A stretch of 64,000 bases of DNA from Pradoshia sp. D12 (GCF_008935075.1 NZ_CP044545.1:2073501-2137500); one strand, 5' to 3'; numbered from the stretch's first letter, positions 45,873 to 55,210 are shown. The notes: generated by a model from the sequence alone, not told the origin. Program-made: numbers and translations.

Positions 45873-46940
45873 CTATAATTTTCTCGTTGAATTTCGTAAT
45901 ATTAACTCTGGTTTATAACGGATTGAAGGATCTCCATCTACTTTATTTTCAATCAGCTGGATAATTGTTTCTGCAGCTTGTCTACCCATTTCAAATTGTG
46001 GATGTCTGATGGTCGTTAATTTCACTTCAGATGCAGTCGCTAAATTTGAGTCATCGAACCCTACAATGGATAGATCATCAGGTACACTAATTCCATATTC
46101 CCTAATAACATCAAGAGCAGACAAAGCTATTTCATCGTTATAACAGAAAAGCCCTGTAGGTCTTTGTTCAGAATTTAGTAGTTTCCTAAATTCTTCATTC
46201 AGTACTTTATCTTTTTCTATTGTTGTACAAGGTAGGATCATATTGGGTAAGATGGGGATGCTATACTCCCTATGCGCTTTGATAAATCCCTGCATCCTCT
46301 TAACACCTTGCTGGTCATCCGTTTTAAAAATACCAGCAATGCGTCCATGCCCCAATTTAATCAAATGTTCTGTTGCCATATAAGCGCCTAATTCATCATC
46401 TACCGTTAATCTATAAGGGTGTAGCTCTGGATAATAAGCATTAATCATTAAATATGGTATTTTTTTCCTCTCTAAATTTAAATAATATTTCAGGTTCGGA
46501 TTATAATAATTACTTTTAGTCGGTTCTACAATTAAACCGGCAATCCCCCTGTTTGAAATATTCTCCAAACACAACTTTTCTTTATTTAAATCATTATTTG
46601 TACTATAAAGGAGCAGAGTATATCCTTTACTGCTTAGATAGGACTCAACTCCATTAATGATGGAGGGGAAGATGTAATTGGATATATATGTAGTCAAAAG
46701 AGCAATTGTTTTTTCAGATGGTTGATTTGTGTTCCGGTCAGCACAAAAGGTGCCTGAACCTTGCTCTGTATACAACCAGCCTTCATTTACAAGATCATTA
46801 ATTGCTTTACGCACTGTATGTCTGCTAACTCCAAATTGCTGAGTTAAACTATATTCAGAACTTATACGCTGATCGGGTATATAATCGCCTTCTTCGATGA
46901 GCTTCTTAATCTCCATCTTTACTTGTTCGTATTTTTTCAT
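45873..46940 (-). CDS. araR: AraR-type transcriptional repressor (GntR HTH + LacI-like sensor)
   Basis: This 355-residue repressor joins a GntR winged helix to a periplasmic-binding-like effector domain, the fusion typical of AraR. The HTH is KKYEQVKMEIKKLIEEG to SEYSLTQQFGVSRHTVRKAINDLVNEGWLY. The sensor runs from IALLTTYISNYIFPSIINGVE to GFDDSNLATASEVKLTTIRHP and NSTRKL. AraR of B. subtilis binds ACTTGT-type boxes and is released by L-arabinose. The ATG at 46940 is preferred over an upstream GTG that overlaps the RBS. It faces the same direction as the sugar operon but has its own operator and terminator. The true inducer may be another pentose or hexose. Confidence 0.85.
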   Translation of the reverse strand: MKKYEQVKMEIKKLIEEGDYIPDQRISSEYSLTQQFGVSRHTVRKAINDLVNEGWLYTEQGSGTFCADRNTNQPSEKTIALLTTYISNYIFPSIINGVESYLSSKGYTLLLYSTNNDLNKEKLCLENISNRGIAGLIVEPTKSNYYNPNLKYYLNLERKKIPYLMINAYYPELHPYRLTVDDELGAYMATEHLIKLGHGRIAGIFKTDDQQGVKRMQGFIKAHREYSIPILPNMILPCTTIEKDKVLNEEFRKLLNSEQRPTGLFCYNDEIALSALDVIREYGISVPDDLSIVGFDDSNLATASEVKLTTIRHPQFEMGRQAAETIIQLIENKVDGDPSIRYKPELILRNSTRKL

Positions 46941-46992
46941 TATATGAATCACCCCTCACTATGAACAAACGCGAATCATGAATAGTTTACCA

Positions 46993-47012
46993 TAACTTGT
47001 AAGTACATGTTA
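46993..47012. promoter_or_regulatory. AraR-type operator upstream of the repressor gene
   Basis: TAACTTGTAAGTACATGTTA is an imperfect 20-base palindrome of the AraR-box type, about 50 bases before the repressor start. It implies autoregulation. Confidence 0.65.
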
Positions 47013-47022
47013 GAGGCGTGAG

Positions 47023-47235
47023 TCATCCAATTCTTACGATTCTGTAGAGTTTTATAGTTACAGTTTGATTGCCCATTTCAGCTTCCCTGCTAAATAACCT
47101 TGAATATACCCCATGTTTATTCTCAAACAGTTCCCTATGTGTACCTGTCTCAATTACTTTTCCATTTTCCATAAAAATAATTCGGTCGGCTGATAGGACA
47201 GTGGAAAGTCGATGTAAAATGATCAGGATGGTTTG
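47023..47235 (-). pseudogene. C-terminal remnant of an ABC exporter ATPase
   Basis: The minus-strand frame reads QTILIILHRLSTVLSADR then IIFMENGKVIETGTHREL, FENKHGVYSRLFS and a short tail to a TGA. This is the region from the H-loop to the C-terminus of ABCB/MdlB-type exporters (TTIVIAHRLSTI..AD.I.V...G.I.E.GTH.EL). Walker motifs and the membrane domain are gone: just upstream the frame is closed by TAA and the sequence no longer matches. The H-loop His is kept (LHRLST). It is a truncated relic ending next to the araR operator. Confidence 0.85.
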
Positions 47236-47348
47236 CGAATTTTACATTTCAAAAAAAAGAGGAGATTAATAAACGGTAAAATATCAAAATGATAGATTTT
47301 ATAGAGATACTATTAAAAAGAGGGAACGTAAATGAGAGTCTATCATTC

Positions 47349-47920
47349 TTAATCAGATATATCGCGAACTTCAATTTTATGCCAAATAGACTTCCAATTC
47401 TTTTTTGAAATTCGGTCCTTATAAATAACAGCCAGTTCTTTTGACTCACGAAAATGGGGAGTTGGCTTAACCTCTAAATTTATGACATCATCTAATCCAT
47501 ATGGAGCAATAAGGATTAATTTATTCTCATGATCTAACTTTATCCCTAGAGCTGTCGCTGTTTCTGGGAATTTTGATATGGCATCTTGCGAAGAAGTATA
47601 TGGAGAAAAGTTATTAATCGTATGCATTCTAGCCTCATTTTTCACAGACCAAGGTATATTAGGCATAATACTAATCAATTTATCTCAAATTCTTTTTCCA
47701 TATCCTCATTAATTATTGATTTATCAAAATAGATAACATCAACATCCGGTGTTTCAGTACGATCTTTAAATCCGTGCAAAGCATCCCAAATCTTTGAACG
47801 TATAAATCCTGCACATATCCACCAGTCAGGTAAATTTAATGTGCTTACAGCCTTTATAATCTCCATCATTTTTTCATCGTTTTGAATTAACCTAATAACA
47901 TCTGCTTCATTCTTTAACAT
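47349..47920 (-). pseudogene. Nucleotidyltransferase-family gene split by a frameshift
   Basis: Two overlapping frames form one known type of small bacterial nucleotidyltransferase-like protein. The upstream part (81 codons, start ATG at 47920 after GGTGG) has LPDWWICAGFIRSKIWDAL and the metal-binding TPDVDVIYFD, then ends EKEFEIN-stop. The downstream part continues SIMPNIPWSVKNEARMH and APYGLDDVINLEVKPTP to the normal C-terminus. Adding one A in the run GAGATAAATTG (about 47680) would restore a continuous protein of about 190 residues. It may be a real one-base deletion, a polymorphic site or a sequencing error. Confidence 0.75.
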
Positions 47921-48023
47921 CTTAAAACCACCCACCTTCCACAATCGAACATATATTCCAATTTTAACAAAAATATAATCAGTATGCCGTAATATTTTAT
48001 GCTTTTAAAAAAACACCTCAAAG

Positions 48024-48056
48024 CAAAAAAATAGATTCCACTCATCCGTTGGAATC
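48024..48056 (-). terminator. Terminator at the end of the 54-48 kb operon
   Basis: GATTCCA and TGGAATC pair, followed on the minus strand by TATTTTTTT, 46 bases past the last acyl-CoA dehydrogenase. Confidence 0.85.
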
Positions 48057-48101
48057 CTGCCCATTTTTATTTTGATATCAATGCCTCTGTCTTAATAAGA
48101 A

Positions 48102-49274
48102 TTATGTATACATCATTTGTGAATGATTATAGAAATCTTTCTTTATTTGAGCAGCAATGATATTTTTCTGGATTTCTGAAGTACCTTCATAAATTTTGGT
48201 GATTCTTGCATCACGATAAAATCGCTCGATTGGATATCCTTTCATATATCCTAGGCCTCCATGAATCTGAACGGCTTTATCAGCTACTCGATTAAATATT
48301 TCTGAACCTAGCAATTTAGACATAGCCGCTTCTTTAACAACATTCTTTCCTTGGTCTACCATCCAGGCAACCTTATAGGTTAATGCACGGAGCGATTCAA
48401 TGTCCAAGGCCATATCAGCCAAATAGTGCTGGATGATTTGCTGTTCAAAAATCGGCTTTCCGAATTGGTGCCGTTCAAATGCATATTGGACCGATAATTC
48501 CAATAATTTTTGACAGGATCCAAGATTCCTAGCGGCCAGACCTACGCGGCCATTAGCTAGAATCTTTAGAGCATTCACATATCCCATTCCTTCTTGCCCC
48601 AGAATATGATCTGCCGGAACCTCGCAGTCTTCAAAAAAGATTTCGAAAGAATGAGAGCCTCTCAAGCCCATTTTTTCTTCCTTTTTCCCAATAATCATTC
48701 CTTTTGTACCCTTTTCAATCAAAAAGGAAGTAATTCCTTTAGGACCTGCAGCCGGATTGGTCACAGCCATCACGGTAAATAAACCGGCAATTGATGCATT
48801 TGTTATATAGTGCTTGGACCCATTTAGAAGATAGCTGTCTCCTTTTCGAACGGCTCTCGTTCTAATCGCAGCAGCATTTGAACCAGCTTCAGGCTCTGTT
48901 AAAGCAAATGCACCAATTAATTCTCCAGTTGCCATTTTGGGTAAATATTTTTGCTTCTGTCTATCATTTCCCATCTCAACAACCCCAACAGAGCCAATAC
49001 CGGTATGTGCTCCAATGATGGTCGTATAGCCATTATGCGTACGGCCAAGCTCCTCATATATGGCACATTTTCCAACCATATCGAGGCCAAGTCCGCCATA
49101 GCCTTCCGGAATACTCAAACCAAATAGACCCATGTCCCTGCTTAGCTGCATGATGTCCTCAGGTATATGATCATTTTTCTCGATTAAGTCTGCTTTCGGA
49201 TCGACCGTTTCATCAATGAAATGTTTGATCATCTTTTTCATTTTTATCGTTTCATCTGATAAGGTAAAGTCCAA
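48102..49274 (-). CDS. Acyl-CoA dehydrogenase (short/medium-chain type)
   Basis: This 390-residue FAD enzyme has FALTEPEAGSNAAA near residue 128, NGSKHYITNASIAGLF, RQFGKP-type RHQFGKPIFEQQ, HGGLGYMKGYPIER and the catalytic-base motif TKIYEGTSEIQ near residue 370. The Glu in YEGT is the general base of SCAD, MCAD and bacterial AcdA types. It is the only dehydrogenase of the island with that motif. Translation probably starts at TTG after GGGAG. It is last in the operon before a terminator. Confidence 0.93.
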   Translation of the reverse strand: MDFTLSDETIKMKKMIKHFIDETVDPKADLIEKNDHIPEDIMQLSRDMGLFGLSIPEGYGGLGLDMVGKCAIYEELGRTHNGYTTIIGAHTGIGSVGVVEMGNDRQKQKYLPKMATGELIGAFALTEPEAGSNAAAIRTRAVRKGDSYLLNGSKHYITNASIAGLFTVMAVTNPAAGPKGITSFLIEKGTKGMIIGKKEEKMGLRGSHSFEIFFEDCEVPADHILGQEGMGYVNALKILANGRVGLAARNLGSCQKLLELSVQYAFERHQFGKPIFEQQIIQHYLADMALDIESLRALTYKVAWMVDQGKNVVKEAAMSKLLGSEIFNRVADKAVQIHGGLGYMKGYPIERFYRDARITKIYEGTSEIQKNIIAAQIKKDFYNHSQMMYT

Positions 49275-49320
49275 ACTCGTTCTCTCCCTTCTCTTCTTTT
49301 TAATTTGATCTATCCAGCTT

Positions 49321-50505
49321 TCAAGTGAGTCCCAATTGTTTAGAGATAATGACCTTCATAATTTCATTCGAGCCTGCAAAAATGGATGTGACTGGTATAT
49401 CTCTATACCGTCTGGCAATTTTGTATTCCTCCATATAGCCATAACCGCCATGAAGCTGCATACATTGGGTGGAGACACGTTTTGCCATCTCTGTCGTCCA
49501 CCATTTAGCCATACTTACTTCCTTCACAATTTCTTTTCCATCAATATGTTTTTTGATTAAATCATCGACAAAAGTCCGACCAAACTTTATTTCTGTAGCA
49601 ATTTCGGCCAGCGTAAATTGAGTGTTCTGAAATTGGCTGATTGGCTTTCCAAAGGCATCTCTCTCTTTTACATATTGTATGGTTAATTGAAGCATATCTT
49701 CAGCAGCTACGACCGCATTTGTTGCGCATAAGAGCCGTTCCTCCTGAAGATTCATCATCATATAGCGGAAGCCTTTTCCTTCTTCTCCTAATCGATTTGA
49801 GACTGGCACTATACAATCTTCAAATATTAGCCCACTCGTATCCTGACTGTGCATTCCCACCTTATTTAACTTCCTCCCACGCGTAAACCCTGGGGTATCT
49901 CGTTCAACTAATATAAGACTGATTCCTTTATGTCTTGGTTCAGCTTTTGGATCCGTTTTACAGGCAACAATTATCAAATCAGAATGGATTCCATTTGTAA
50001 TAAATGTTTTCTGACCATTTAATATATACTGATTACCTTTACGGATAGCCGTCGTTTGGATGCTTGCCAAATCTGATCCAGCCCCTGGTTCTGTCATTGC
50101 AATCGAAGTAATCAGTTCCCCTTTAACGCATTTTTTCAAAAATCTATGCTTTTGTTCCTCATTGCCAAATGTATGTAAATAAGGAACAATGATATTGCTG
50201 TAAGTTCCTATGCCCGTCAAACCAGCTCCTATTTTTGCTAATTCTTCACTTAAAATAATAGCAAAGCCAAAATCAGTACCCATTCCGCCATACTCCACAC
50301 TGACCCACGGGCAAATAAAACCTTGTTCACCCATCTTCTCCCAAAAGGATCGAGGGATCAATCTCTCCTCTTCCCATGTTTCAAAATAGGGAACAGCTTC
50401 TTTTTGTAAAAAACTCACGAGTGATTTCCTGAACATTTCATGTTCATCAGTAAAAAATGGCCGTCTTGCCCTTTTTATCTGATCCTGTTTCACCTTGATT
50501 GACAC
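49321..50505 (-). CDS. Acyl-CoA dehydrogenase (long-chain type)
   Basis: The 394-residue enzyme has a slightly extended, basic N-terminus (VKQDQIKRARRPFF). AMTEPGAGSDLAS, NGQKTFITNGIHSDL and HGGYGYMEEYKIARRYRD are conserved FAD and substrate motifs. The YEGT position is FAGSNEIM, so the base should be the Glu in LQEERLLCATNAVVAAE, as in LCAD. It is a paralogue of the genes at 32292 and 58000. Start GTG has GGAGG seven bases before it. It lies between a CoA-transferase-family gene and another dehydrogenase on the same strand. Confidence 0.93.
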   Translation of the reverse strand: MSIKVKQDQIKRARRPFFTDEHEMFRKSLVSFLQKEAVPYFETWEEERLIPRSFWEKMGEQGFICPWVSVEYGGMGTDFGFAIILSEELAKIGAGLTGIGTYSNIIVPYLHTFGNEEQKHRFLKKCVKGELITSIAMTEPGAGSDLASIQTTAIRKGNQYILNGQKTFITNGIHSDLIIVACKTDPKAEPRHKGISLILVERDTPGFTRGRKLNKVGMHSQDTSGLIFEDCIVPVSNRLGEEGKGFRYMMMNLQEERLLCATNAVVAAEDMLQLTIQYVKERDAFGKPISQFQNTQFTLAEIATEIKFGRTFVDDLIKKHIDGKEIVKEVSMAKWWTTEMAKRVSTQCMQLHGGYGYMEEYKIARRYRDIPVTSIFAGSNEIMKVIISKQLGLT

Positions 50506-50535
50506 CTAAACCCCTCCATGTAAAAAAGATTATTG

Positions 50536-51825
50536 CTACAACTGTGATGTAAGATTAGCACTTAAACTTTCTCTGAAATTCGGGTGTACGATGTTCAGCA
50601 TTTGCTGTCTTCGTTCTTTAAGTGATTTGCCAAACAAGGAAGCAATTCCGTACTCTGTCACAATATAATCAATCTCTGATTTTAAGGATGTAACAGAAGA
50701 TACAGTATTTTTTATTCTCGACCTAGTACCTCCCATTGCAGTCGCTGGAAGGGCAATAATAGCTTTTCCACCTTTTGAAAGTCTGGCCCCACGAATAAAA
50801 TCCATTTGGCCGCCAACTCCAGCTAATGGATAATTGCCAATTTGCTCAGCATTTATTTGTCCTGTCAAATCGACTTCCAAAGCTGAGTTAATTGAATAGA
50901 AATCCGTAATCTTTGAAATTTGTAAGCTATTATGTGTAAAATCTGCTGGGTATAAGCAAATATCCTTATTGAGGTTGGCGAAGCTATATAACTGCTGACT
51001 TCCAGTTAAAGTGGTACAAACCGTTTTACCAGTCATCACTTCTTTTCTTTCATTAGTAATAACTCCTCGCTTCATCATTTCCATGACACCGTCTGTTATA
51101 GTACCGGAATGAACACCCAATCCCTTCTTTTCCTTAAGGGCCAAAAGAACGGCATCTGCAATTCTACCTATCCCAACTTGAATCGTTGCATAATCAGGGA
51201 TTAATTGTGCAACATTTTTACCGATTGCCTCTTCTATTTTGTTTGGAAATCCAGATGAAATCGTCAATAAACTATCATTTGATTCAACAAAATAATCAAT
51301 CTCTGATACATGAATTTCTGAATCCCCAAATGTCCTGGGAAGATTGCTATTGACCTGAGCAATGACTTTACCAGCATGTTTACTAAGTGAATGGATAATA
51401 TCGACTGAGATTCCCAGATTACAATAACCATTTTGATTGGGAGGAGTAACCTGAATCATGGCAAAATCAATTTTATTTGTTTCCACCCATACCGGTAACT
51501 CGGATAAATTCAAAGGTATATAATCACCATTTCCTGCATGAAAAACTCCCTTTAATAATGAAGATCCAAGGAATGTCCTGATAAAAAAATGAGGATTCCC
51601 CTCCGATTCAGCATACAAGCAGGGACTTCCAACAATACAAGTGTATAAATTTAATAAATGAAACCGTTCCTTTTGCCGAATAAGTTCCTTTACCAGCTGT
51701 TGCGGTTCATTACAAAAAGGTGCCAAAAAGACATTGTGAGAGGAGTCTATAAGAGAGATTGCTTTTTCTGCAGTGACGATACGTGAACGGTAAAGATCCA
51801 AATCCAACTCTTTCTTCTCTTGCAT
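50536..51825 (-). CDS. Acetyl-CoA hydrolase/CoA-transferase family protein
   Basis: This 429-residue protein is of the acetyl-CoA hydrolase/4-hydroxybutyrate CoA-transferase family, with two Rossmann-like halves. The N-terminal half holds IQVGIGRIADAVL and GVHSGTITDGVMEMM near residue 240. The C-terminal half holds GVGGQMDFIRGA and YIVTEYGIASLFGKSLKERR. In transferases of this family the GxH(S/T)-E-M block carries the Glu that forms the CoA thioester; here that residue is Gly. It may be a hydrolase-like or non-catalytic variant. It starts three bases after the thiolase stop, in the same operon. Confidence 0.85.
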   Translation of the reverse strand: MQEKKELDLDLYRSRIVTAEKAISLIDSSHNVFLAPFCNEPQQLVKELIRQKERFHLLNLYTCIVGSPCLYAESEGNPHFFIRTFLGSSLLKGVFHAGNGDYIPLNLSELPVWVETNKIDFAMIQVTPPNQNGYCNLGISVDIIHSLSKHAGKVIAQVNSNLPRTFGDSEIHVSEIDYFVESNDSLLTISSGFPNKIEEAIGKNVAQLIPDYATIQVGIGRIADAVLLALKEKKGLGVHSGTITDGVMEMMKRGVITNERKEVMTGKTVCTTLTGSQQLYSFANLNKDICLYPADFTHNSLQISKITDFYSINSALEVDLTGQINAEQIGNYPLAGVGGQMDFIRGARLSKGGKAIIALPATAMGGTRSRIKNTVSSVTSLKSEIDYIVTEYGIASLFGKSLKERRQQMLNIVHPNFRESLSANLTSQL

Positions 51826-51828
51826 GGC

Positions 51829-53022
51829 CTAAACCTGGAGATTCTCAACAATGGAGGATATTCCCAAACCTCCGCCGATGCAAAAGGTGACCAAGCCATA
51901 TTTTTCTCCCCTGCGCTCCATTTCATGAATAAGCTTGGTCATTAAAATACCTCCAGTACCTCCGATTGGATGGCCAAGCGCAATCGCTCCGCCATTTACA
52001 TTCAATCGTTTCGTATCCAAATCCATTTCTTTAATCACAGCTAAGGTTTGAGCAGCGAATGCTTCGTTTAATTCTATCAGCCCTATATCCTCTAACTTCA
52101 ATCCGGCTAGCTTCAGTGCTTTTCTCGTAGCTGGTGCAGGACCGATTCCCATAATATCTGGAGAAACACCGGCAACTGCCTGAGCAATGATTTTTGCTTT
52201 ACATTTATAGCCCTTTTGAATAGCTGTTTCTTCTGCCATTAGCATAACCAACCCCGCGCCATCATTCCGTCCGCTTGAATTCCCTGCCGTTACAGTCCCA
52301 TTTTTCTTAAAAACAGGTTTAAGCCGCGCCAATTGCTCCATACTCGTTTTTCTTGGATGTTCATCCACTTTAAATATTTCTGTCCCTTTCTTCGTCTTTA
52401 TCTGATATGGAATGATCTGATCATTAAACAGGCCAGAAGAAATAGCACGTTCAGCCTTTTCTTGACTTAAAAGCGCATATTCATCCTGCTCTTCTCTGGT
52501 GATTGAATATTTTTCGGCAAGGTTTTCTGCTGTCATCCCCATGGTTAAATGACCGTATGTCTCGATTGGTTGTGCACGCGGCTGACTTTCCGTATTGGAA
52601 TCAAGGATTTCCGTATTACCTGTGCCAAACCCATAACGAGCATTACGTAAATAGAATGGTGCCTGACTCATACTTTCAGCACCACCGGCAATTACTATGT
52701 CCGATAAACCGCACATGATTTGCTGGACACCATTATGAATAGCCTGCACTCCTGATCCGCATTGGCGATGGACCGTATAACCCGGTGTTTCTATTGCAAG
52801 TCCGGCACGCAATAAAGCTAATCTTGCCAGGTTTGGCTGATCTGTGCTTTGTTTCGCCTGACCGATAATGACTTCATCAATCTCATCTTTCTGTACTCCT
52901 GTGCGTTCAATCAATCCGTTTATGGTGGCAGAAGCAAGATAATCCACTTCCTCATTTTTTAACGATCCGCCTATCTTGCCAACCGCCGTCCGAACAGCCT
53001 CAACAATCACCGCATTTCTCAT
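51829..53022 (-). CDS. Acetyl-CoA acyltransferase (thiolase)
   Basis: This 397-residue degradative thiolase cleaves 3-oxoacyl-CoA with CoA. The first Cys is in VHRQCGSGVQAIHNGVQQI near residue 90. His is in NVNGGAIALGHPIGGTGGI near 350. The second Cys is in VTFCIGGGLGIS near 382. The loop NSSGRNDGAGLVMLM is also typical. The frame opens six codons upstream, but GGGAGG precedes the ATG at 53022. It is followed closely by the CoA-transferase-family gene and preceded by an acyl-CoA dehydrogenase. Confidence 0.93.
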   Translation of the reverse strand: MRNAVIVEAVRTAVGKIGGSLKNEEVDYLASATINGLIERTGVQKDEIDEVIIGQAKQSTDQPNLARLALLRAGLAIETPGYTVHRQCGSGVQAIHNGVQQIMCGLSDIVIAGGAESMSQAPFYLRNARYGFGTGNTEILDSNTESQPRAQPIETYGHLTMGMTAENLAEKYSITREEQDEYALLSQEKAERAISSGLFNDQIIPYQIKTKKGTEIFKVDEHPRKTSMEQLARLKPVFKKNGTVTAGNSSGRNDGAGLVMLMAEETAIQKGYKCKAKIIAQAVAGVSPDIMGIGPAPATRKALKLAGLKLEDIGLIELNEAFAAQTLAVIKEMDLDTKRLNVNGGAIALGHPIGGTGGILMTKLIHEMERRGEKYGLVTFCIGGGLGISSIVENLQV

Positions 53023-53054
53023 ACTACATCCTCCCATCAACCTTGAGTATCATA

Positions 53055-54230
53055 CTAGTAAGACTTAGGCAAACCTAAGACATGCTCCGCTACATAAGAA
53101 AGAATCATATTGGTTGAAATTGGTGCCACTTGATAAAGGCGTGTTTCTCTGAATTTCCTTTCTACATCATATTCAGCCGCAAAACCAAATCCTCCAAACG
53201 TTTGCAGTGCTGTGTTAGCAGCATCCCAAGACGCATCAGCGGCAAGCAATTTTGACATATTCGCCTCAGCCCCACATTTTATACCTAGATCAAATAGCCT
53301 TGATGCCTCCTTACGCATTAAGTCCGCTGCCTCTATTTGGATATGTGCCTTCGCCAACGGGAATTGAATTCCTTGATTTTCCCCAATTTGCCGATCAAAA
53401 ACGACTCTTTCGTTTGCATATTGAGTTGCTTTCTCTATAAACCATCGTCCATCCCCTATACATTCGGCCGCAATTAATATTCGTTCTGCATTCATACCAT
53501 CTAAAATATAGGAAAAACCTTTTCCTTCTTCACCAATCAAATTTTCGGCTGGTACCTTTAAATTTTCGATAAATAATTCAGTGGTAGAATGGTTCATCAT
53601 CGTCTGAATGGGACGGATGGTAATACCATTGTTTATTGCTTCCTTCAAATCAACAAGCAGGACAGATAAACCTTCCGTTTTTTTCTTAATTTGACTGACC
53701 GGTGTAGTCCTCACAAGCAGCATCATTAAATCAGAATGCTCTGTTCTTGAAATAAATACTTTCTGGCCATTCACGATATAATGATTTCCTCTTCTTTCTG
53801 CAAAAGTCTGTAATTTAGTAGTATCGGTACCTGTCGTTGGTTCTGTCACTCCAAAAGCCTGCAATCGTAATGAACCGTCAGCAATACGAGGTAAATAGTT
53901 TGACTTTTGTCGCTGGTTTCCATGCCGGGCTAACGTCCCCATTATGTACATTTGAGCGTGACAAGCACCAGCATTGCCTCCACTTCGATTAATTTCTTCA
54001 AGAATAATAGAAGCCTCCGCAATCCCTAATCCGGATCCACCAAACTCCTCTGGAATCAAAGCTGAAAGAAAACCATTTCTTGTTATTTCAGTTACAAACT
54101 CTTCAGGGTATGCATTTCTCATGTCTAACTCTCTCCAATAAGAGCCGGAGAATCGTTGACATACTTTACGCACACTGTGACGTAACTCTTTATTAAATTG
54201 GACTGTTTCTTCCAGGGGAACAGATTTCAC
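53055..54230 (-). CDS. Acyl-CoA dehydrogenase, divergent type
   Basis: The 391-residue acyl-CoA dehydrogenase is only distantly related to the other four. It keeps FGVTEPTTGTDTTKLQ (usual TEPGAGSD), NGQKVFISRTEHSDLMM, and FGGFGFAAEYDVERKFRETRLY. The segment that holds YEGTSE in SCAD reads YQVAPISTNM, so the base is not there. NAERILIAAECIGDGR offers a Glu at the LCAD/IVD position. Start GTG at 54230 has GGAGGTGA eight bases before it. It is first in the 54-48 kb operon. Confidence 0.9.
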   Translation of the reverse strand: MKSVPLEETVQFNKELRHSVRKVCQRFSGSYWRELDMRNAYPEEFVTEITRNGFLSALIPEEFGGSGLGIAEASIILEEINRSGGNAGACHAQMYIMGTLARHGNQRQKSNYLPRIADGSLRLQAFGVTEPTTGTDTTKLQTFAERRGNHYIVNGQKVFISRTEHSDLMMLLVRTTPVSQIKKKTEGLSVLLVDLKEAINNGITIRPIQTMMNHSTTELFIENLKVPAENLIGEEGKGFSYILDGMNAERILIAAECIGDGRWFIEKATQYANERVVFDRQIGENQGIQFPLAKAHIQIEAADLMRKEASRLFDLGIKCGAEANMSKLLAADASWDAANTALQTFGGFGFAAEYDVERKFRETRLYQVAPISTNMILSYVAEHVLGLPKSY

Positions 54231-54332
54231 TAACCTCACCTCCAATCATCTATTGTTTACTTAACACCTCTAACCAAGATAAAAATTTAGAATAAGTGCT
54301 CCTATTTATATAATTTATTAATCTTTGGTTAA

Positions 54333-54374
54333 AGAGAGCCTCCCGGAAGCATATTTGAATAATGGCCGGCTCTC
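54333..54374 (-). terminator. Terminator at the end of the 59-54 kb operon
   Basis: GAGAGCC and GGCTCTC pair, with an inner CCGG/CCGG. The U tract after it is short (TTTAA), so some read-through into the next operon is possible. Confidence 0.7.
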
Positions 54375-54380
54375 CTGATT

Positions 54381-55163
54381 TTACTTACCGATAAACTTAG
54401 GGGATCGTTTCTCGACGAATGCTCTCACTCCCTCAAGTCGATCCGAGGTTGATAAACATCGGTTATAGTACTCTTGTTCTACAATTTTTGCTTCATTATT
54501 CTTTAATACAACCAAGGAATCTGTTGCTGCTTTTGCTTGCTGGACAGCTATAGGGGCATTTCGGGCAATACCCCCAGCAAATTCGAGTGCTGATTCATAT
54601 AATTCAGCGGAACTGGTCATCCTGTTCAATAATCCATCCATGTCCGCTTCCAATGCCGACATAATCCGTCCTGTACATATCCATTCCTTTGCACGGTGAA
54701 CCGGTATTCGCTTTGACAGCAATCTCGTCCCGCCACAACCAGGCATAATTCCACGTGTCACTTCAGGCAATCCAAACTGCGCTGTATCTGCTGCAAATAA
54801 AAAATCACAATTCAAAACGAGTTCAAAACCTCCAGCCAATGCATACCCATCCACTACCGCGATAACCGGTTGCTTAAGAGATGCTATAGCAGTGAACATT
54901 TCCCGAAATAGCTGGTGCTGATTTTTCCACTCTTCCTCATTCAGCTCATTGCGCTCCTTCAAATCTGCTCCCGTACAAAAAGCTTTCTTATTGGACGATG
55001 TGATTAAAACCGCTCTTGCTTCACTTTCAGAAATGATTTGAGTCACAGCAAGAATTTCTTTAGCCATCTCTGTATCAAAGGCATTAAGCGCTTTGGGTCT
55101 ATTTAATCGTATTTCGGCTATTTGCCCCTCCACACCGACCCGTTTCCATTCAACATAGTTCAT
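54381..55163 (-). CDS. Enoyl-CoA hydratase/isomerase family protein
   Basis: This 260-residue crotonase-fold enzyme has KAFCTGADLKERN, in which the oxyanion-hole Gly-Ala is kept. AVVDGYALAGGFELVLNCDFLFA carries the Gly of the second oxyanion site and the first Glu position. FGLPEVTRGIMPGCGGTRLLSKRI has the second catalytic Glu position (LPEV). It hydrates 2-enoyl-CoA to 3-hydroxyacyl-CoA. The frame opens 13 codons upstream without an RBS; GGGGGA precedes the ATG at 55163. It is the last gene of the operon and a paralogue of the gene just upstream, so the two may act on different chains. Confidence 0.9.
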   Translation of the reverse strand: MNYVEWKRVGVEGQIAEIRLNRPKALNAFDTEMAKEILAVTQIISESEARAVLITSSNKKAFCTGADLKERNELNEEEWKNQHQLFREMFTAIASLKQPVIAVVDGYALAGGFELVLNCDFLFAADTAQFGLPEVTRGIMPGCGGTRLLSKRIPVHRAKEWICTGRIMSALEADMDGLLNRMTSSAELYESALEFAGGIARNAPIAVQQAKAATDSLVVLKNNEAKIVEQEYYNRCLSTSDRLEGVRAFVEKRSPKFIGK

Positions 55164-55210
55164 ACAGATGATTCCCCCAGACTTCTTCCCAATAGCAAAC
55201 ACGTAAATGC

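Noticed and set aside
54231-54332. Second sigma-54 promoter before the 54-48 kb operon
   Set aside because: TTGGTTAGAGGTGTTAAG has the GG but no GC ten bases later, so it fails the -12 requirement.
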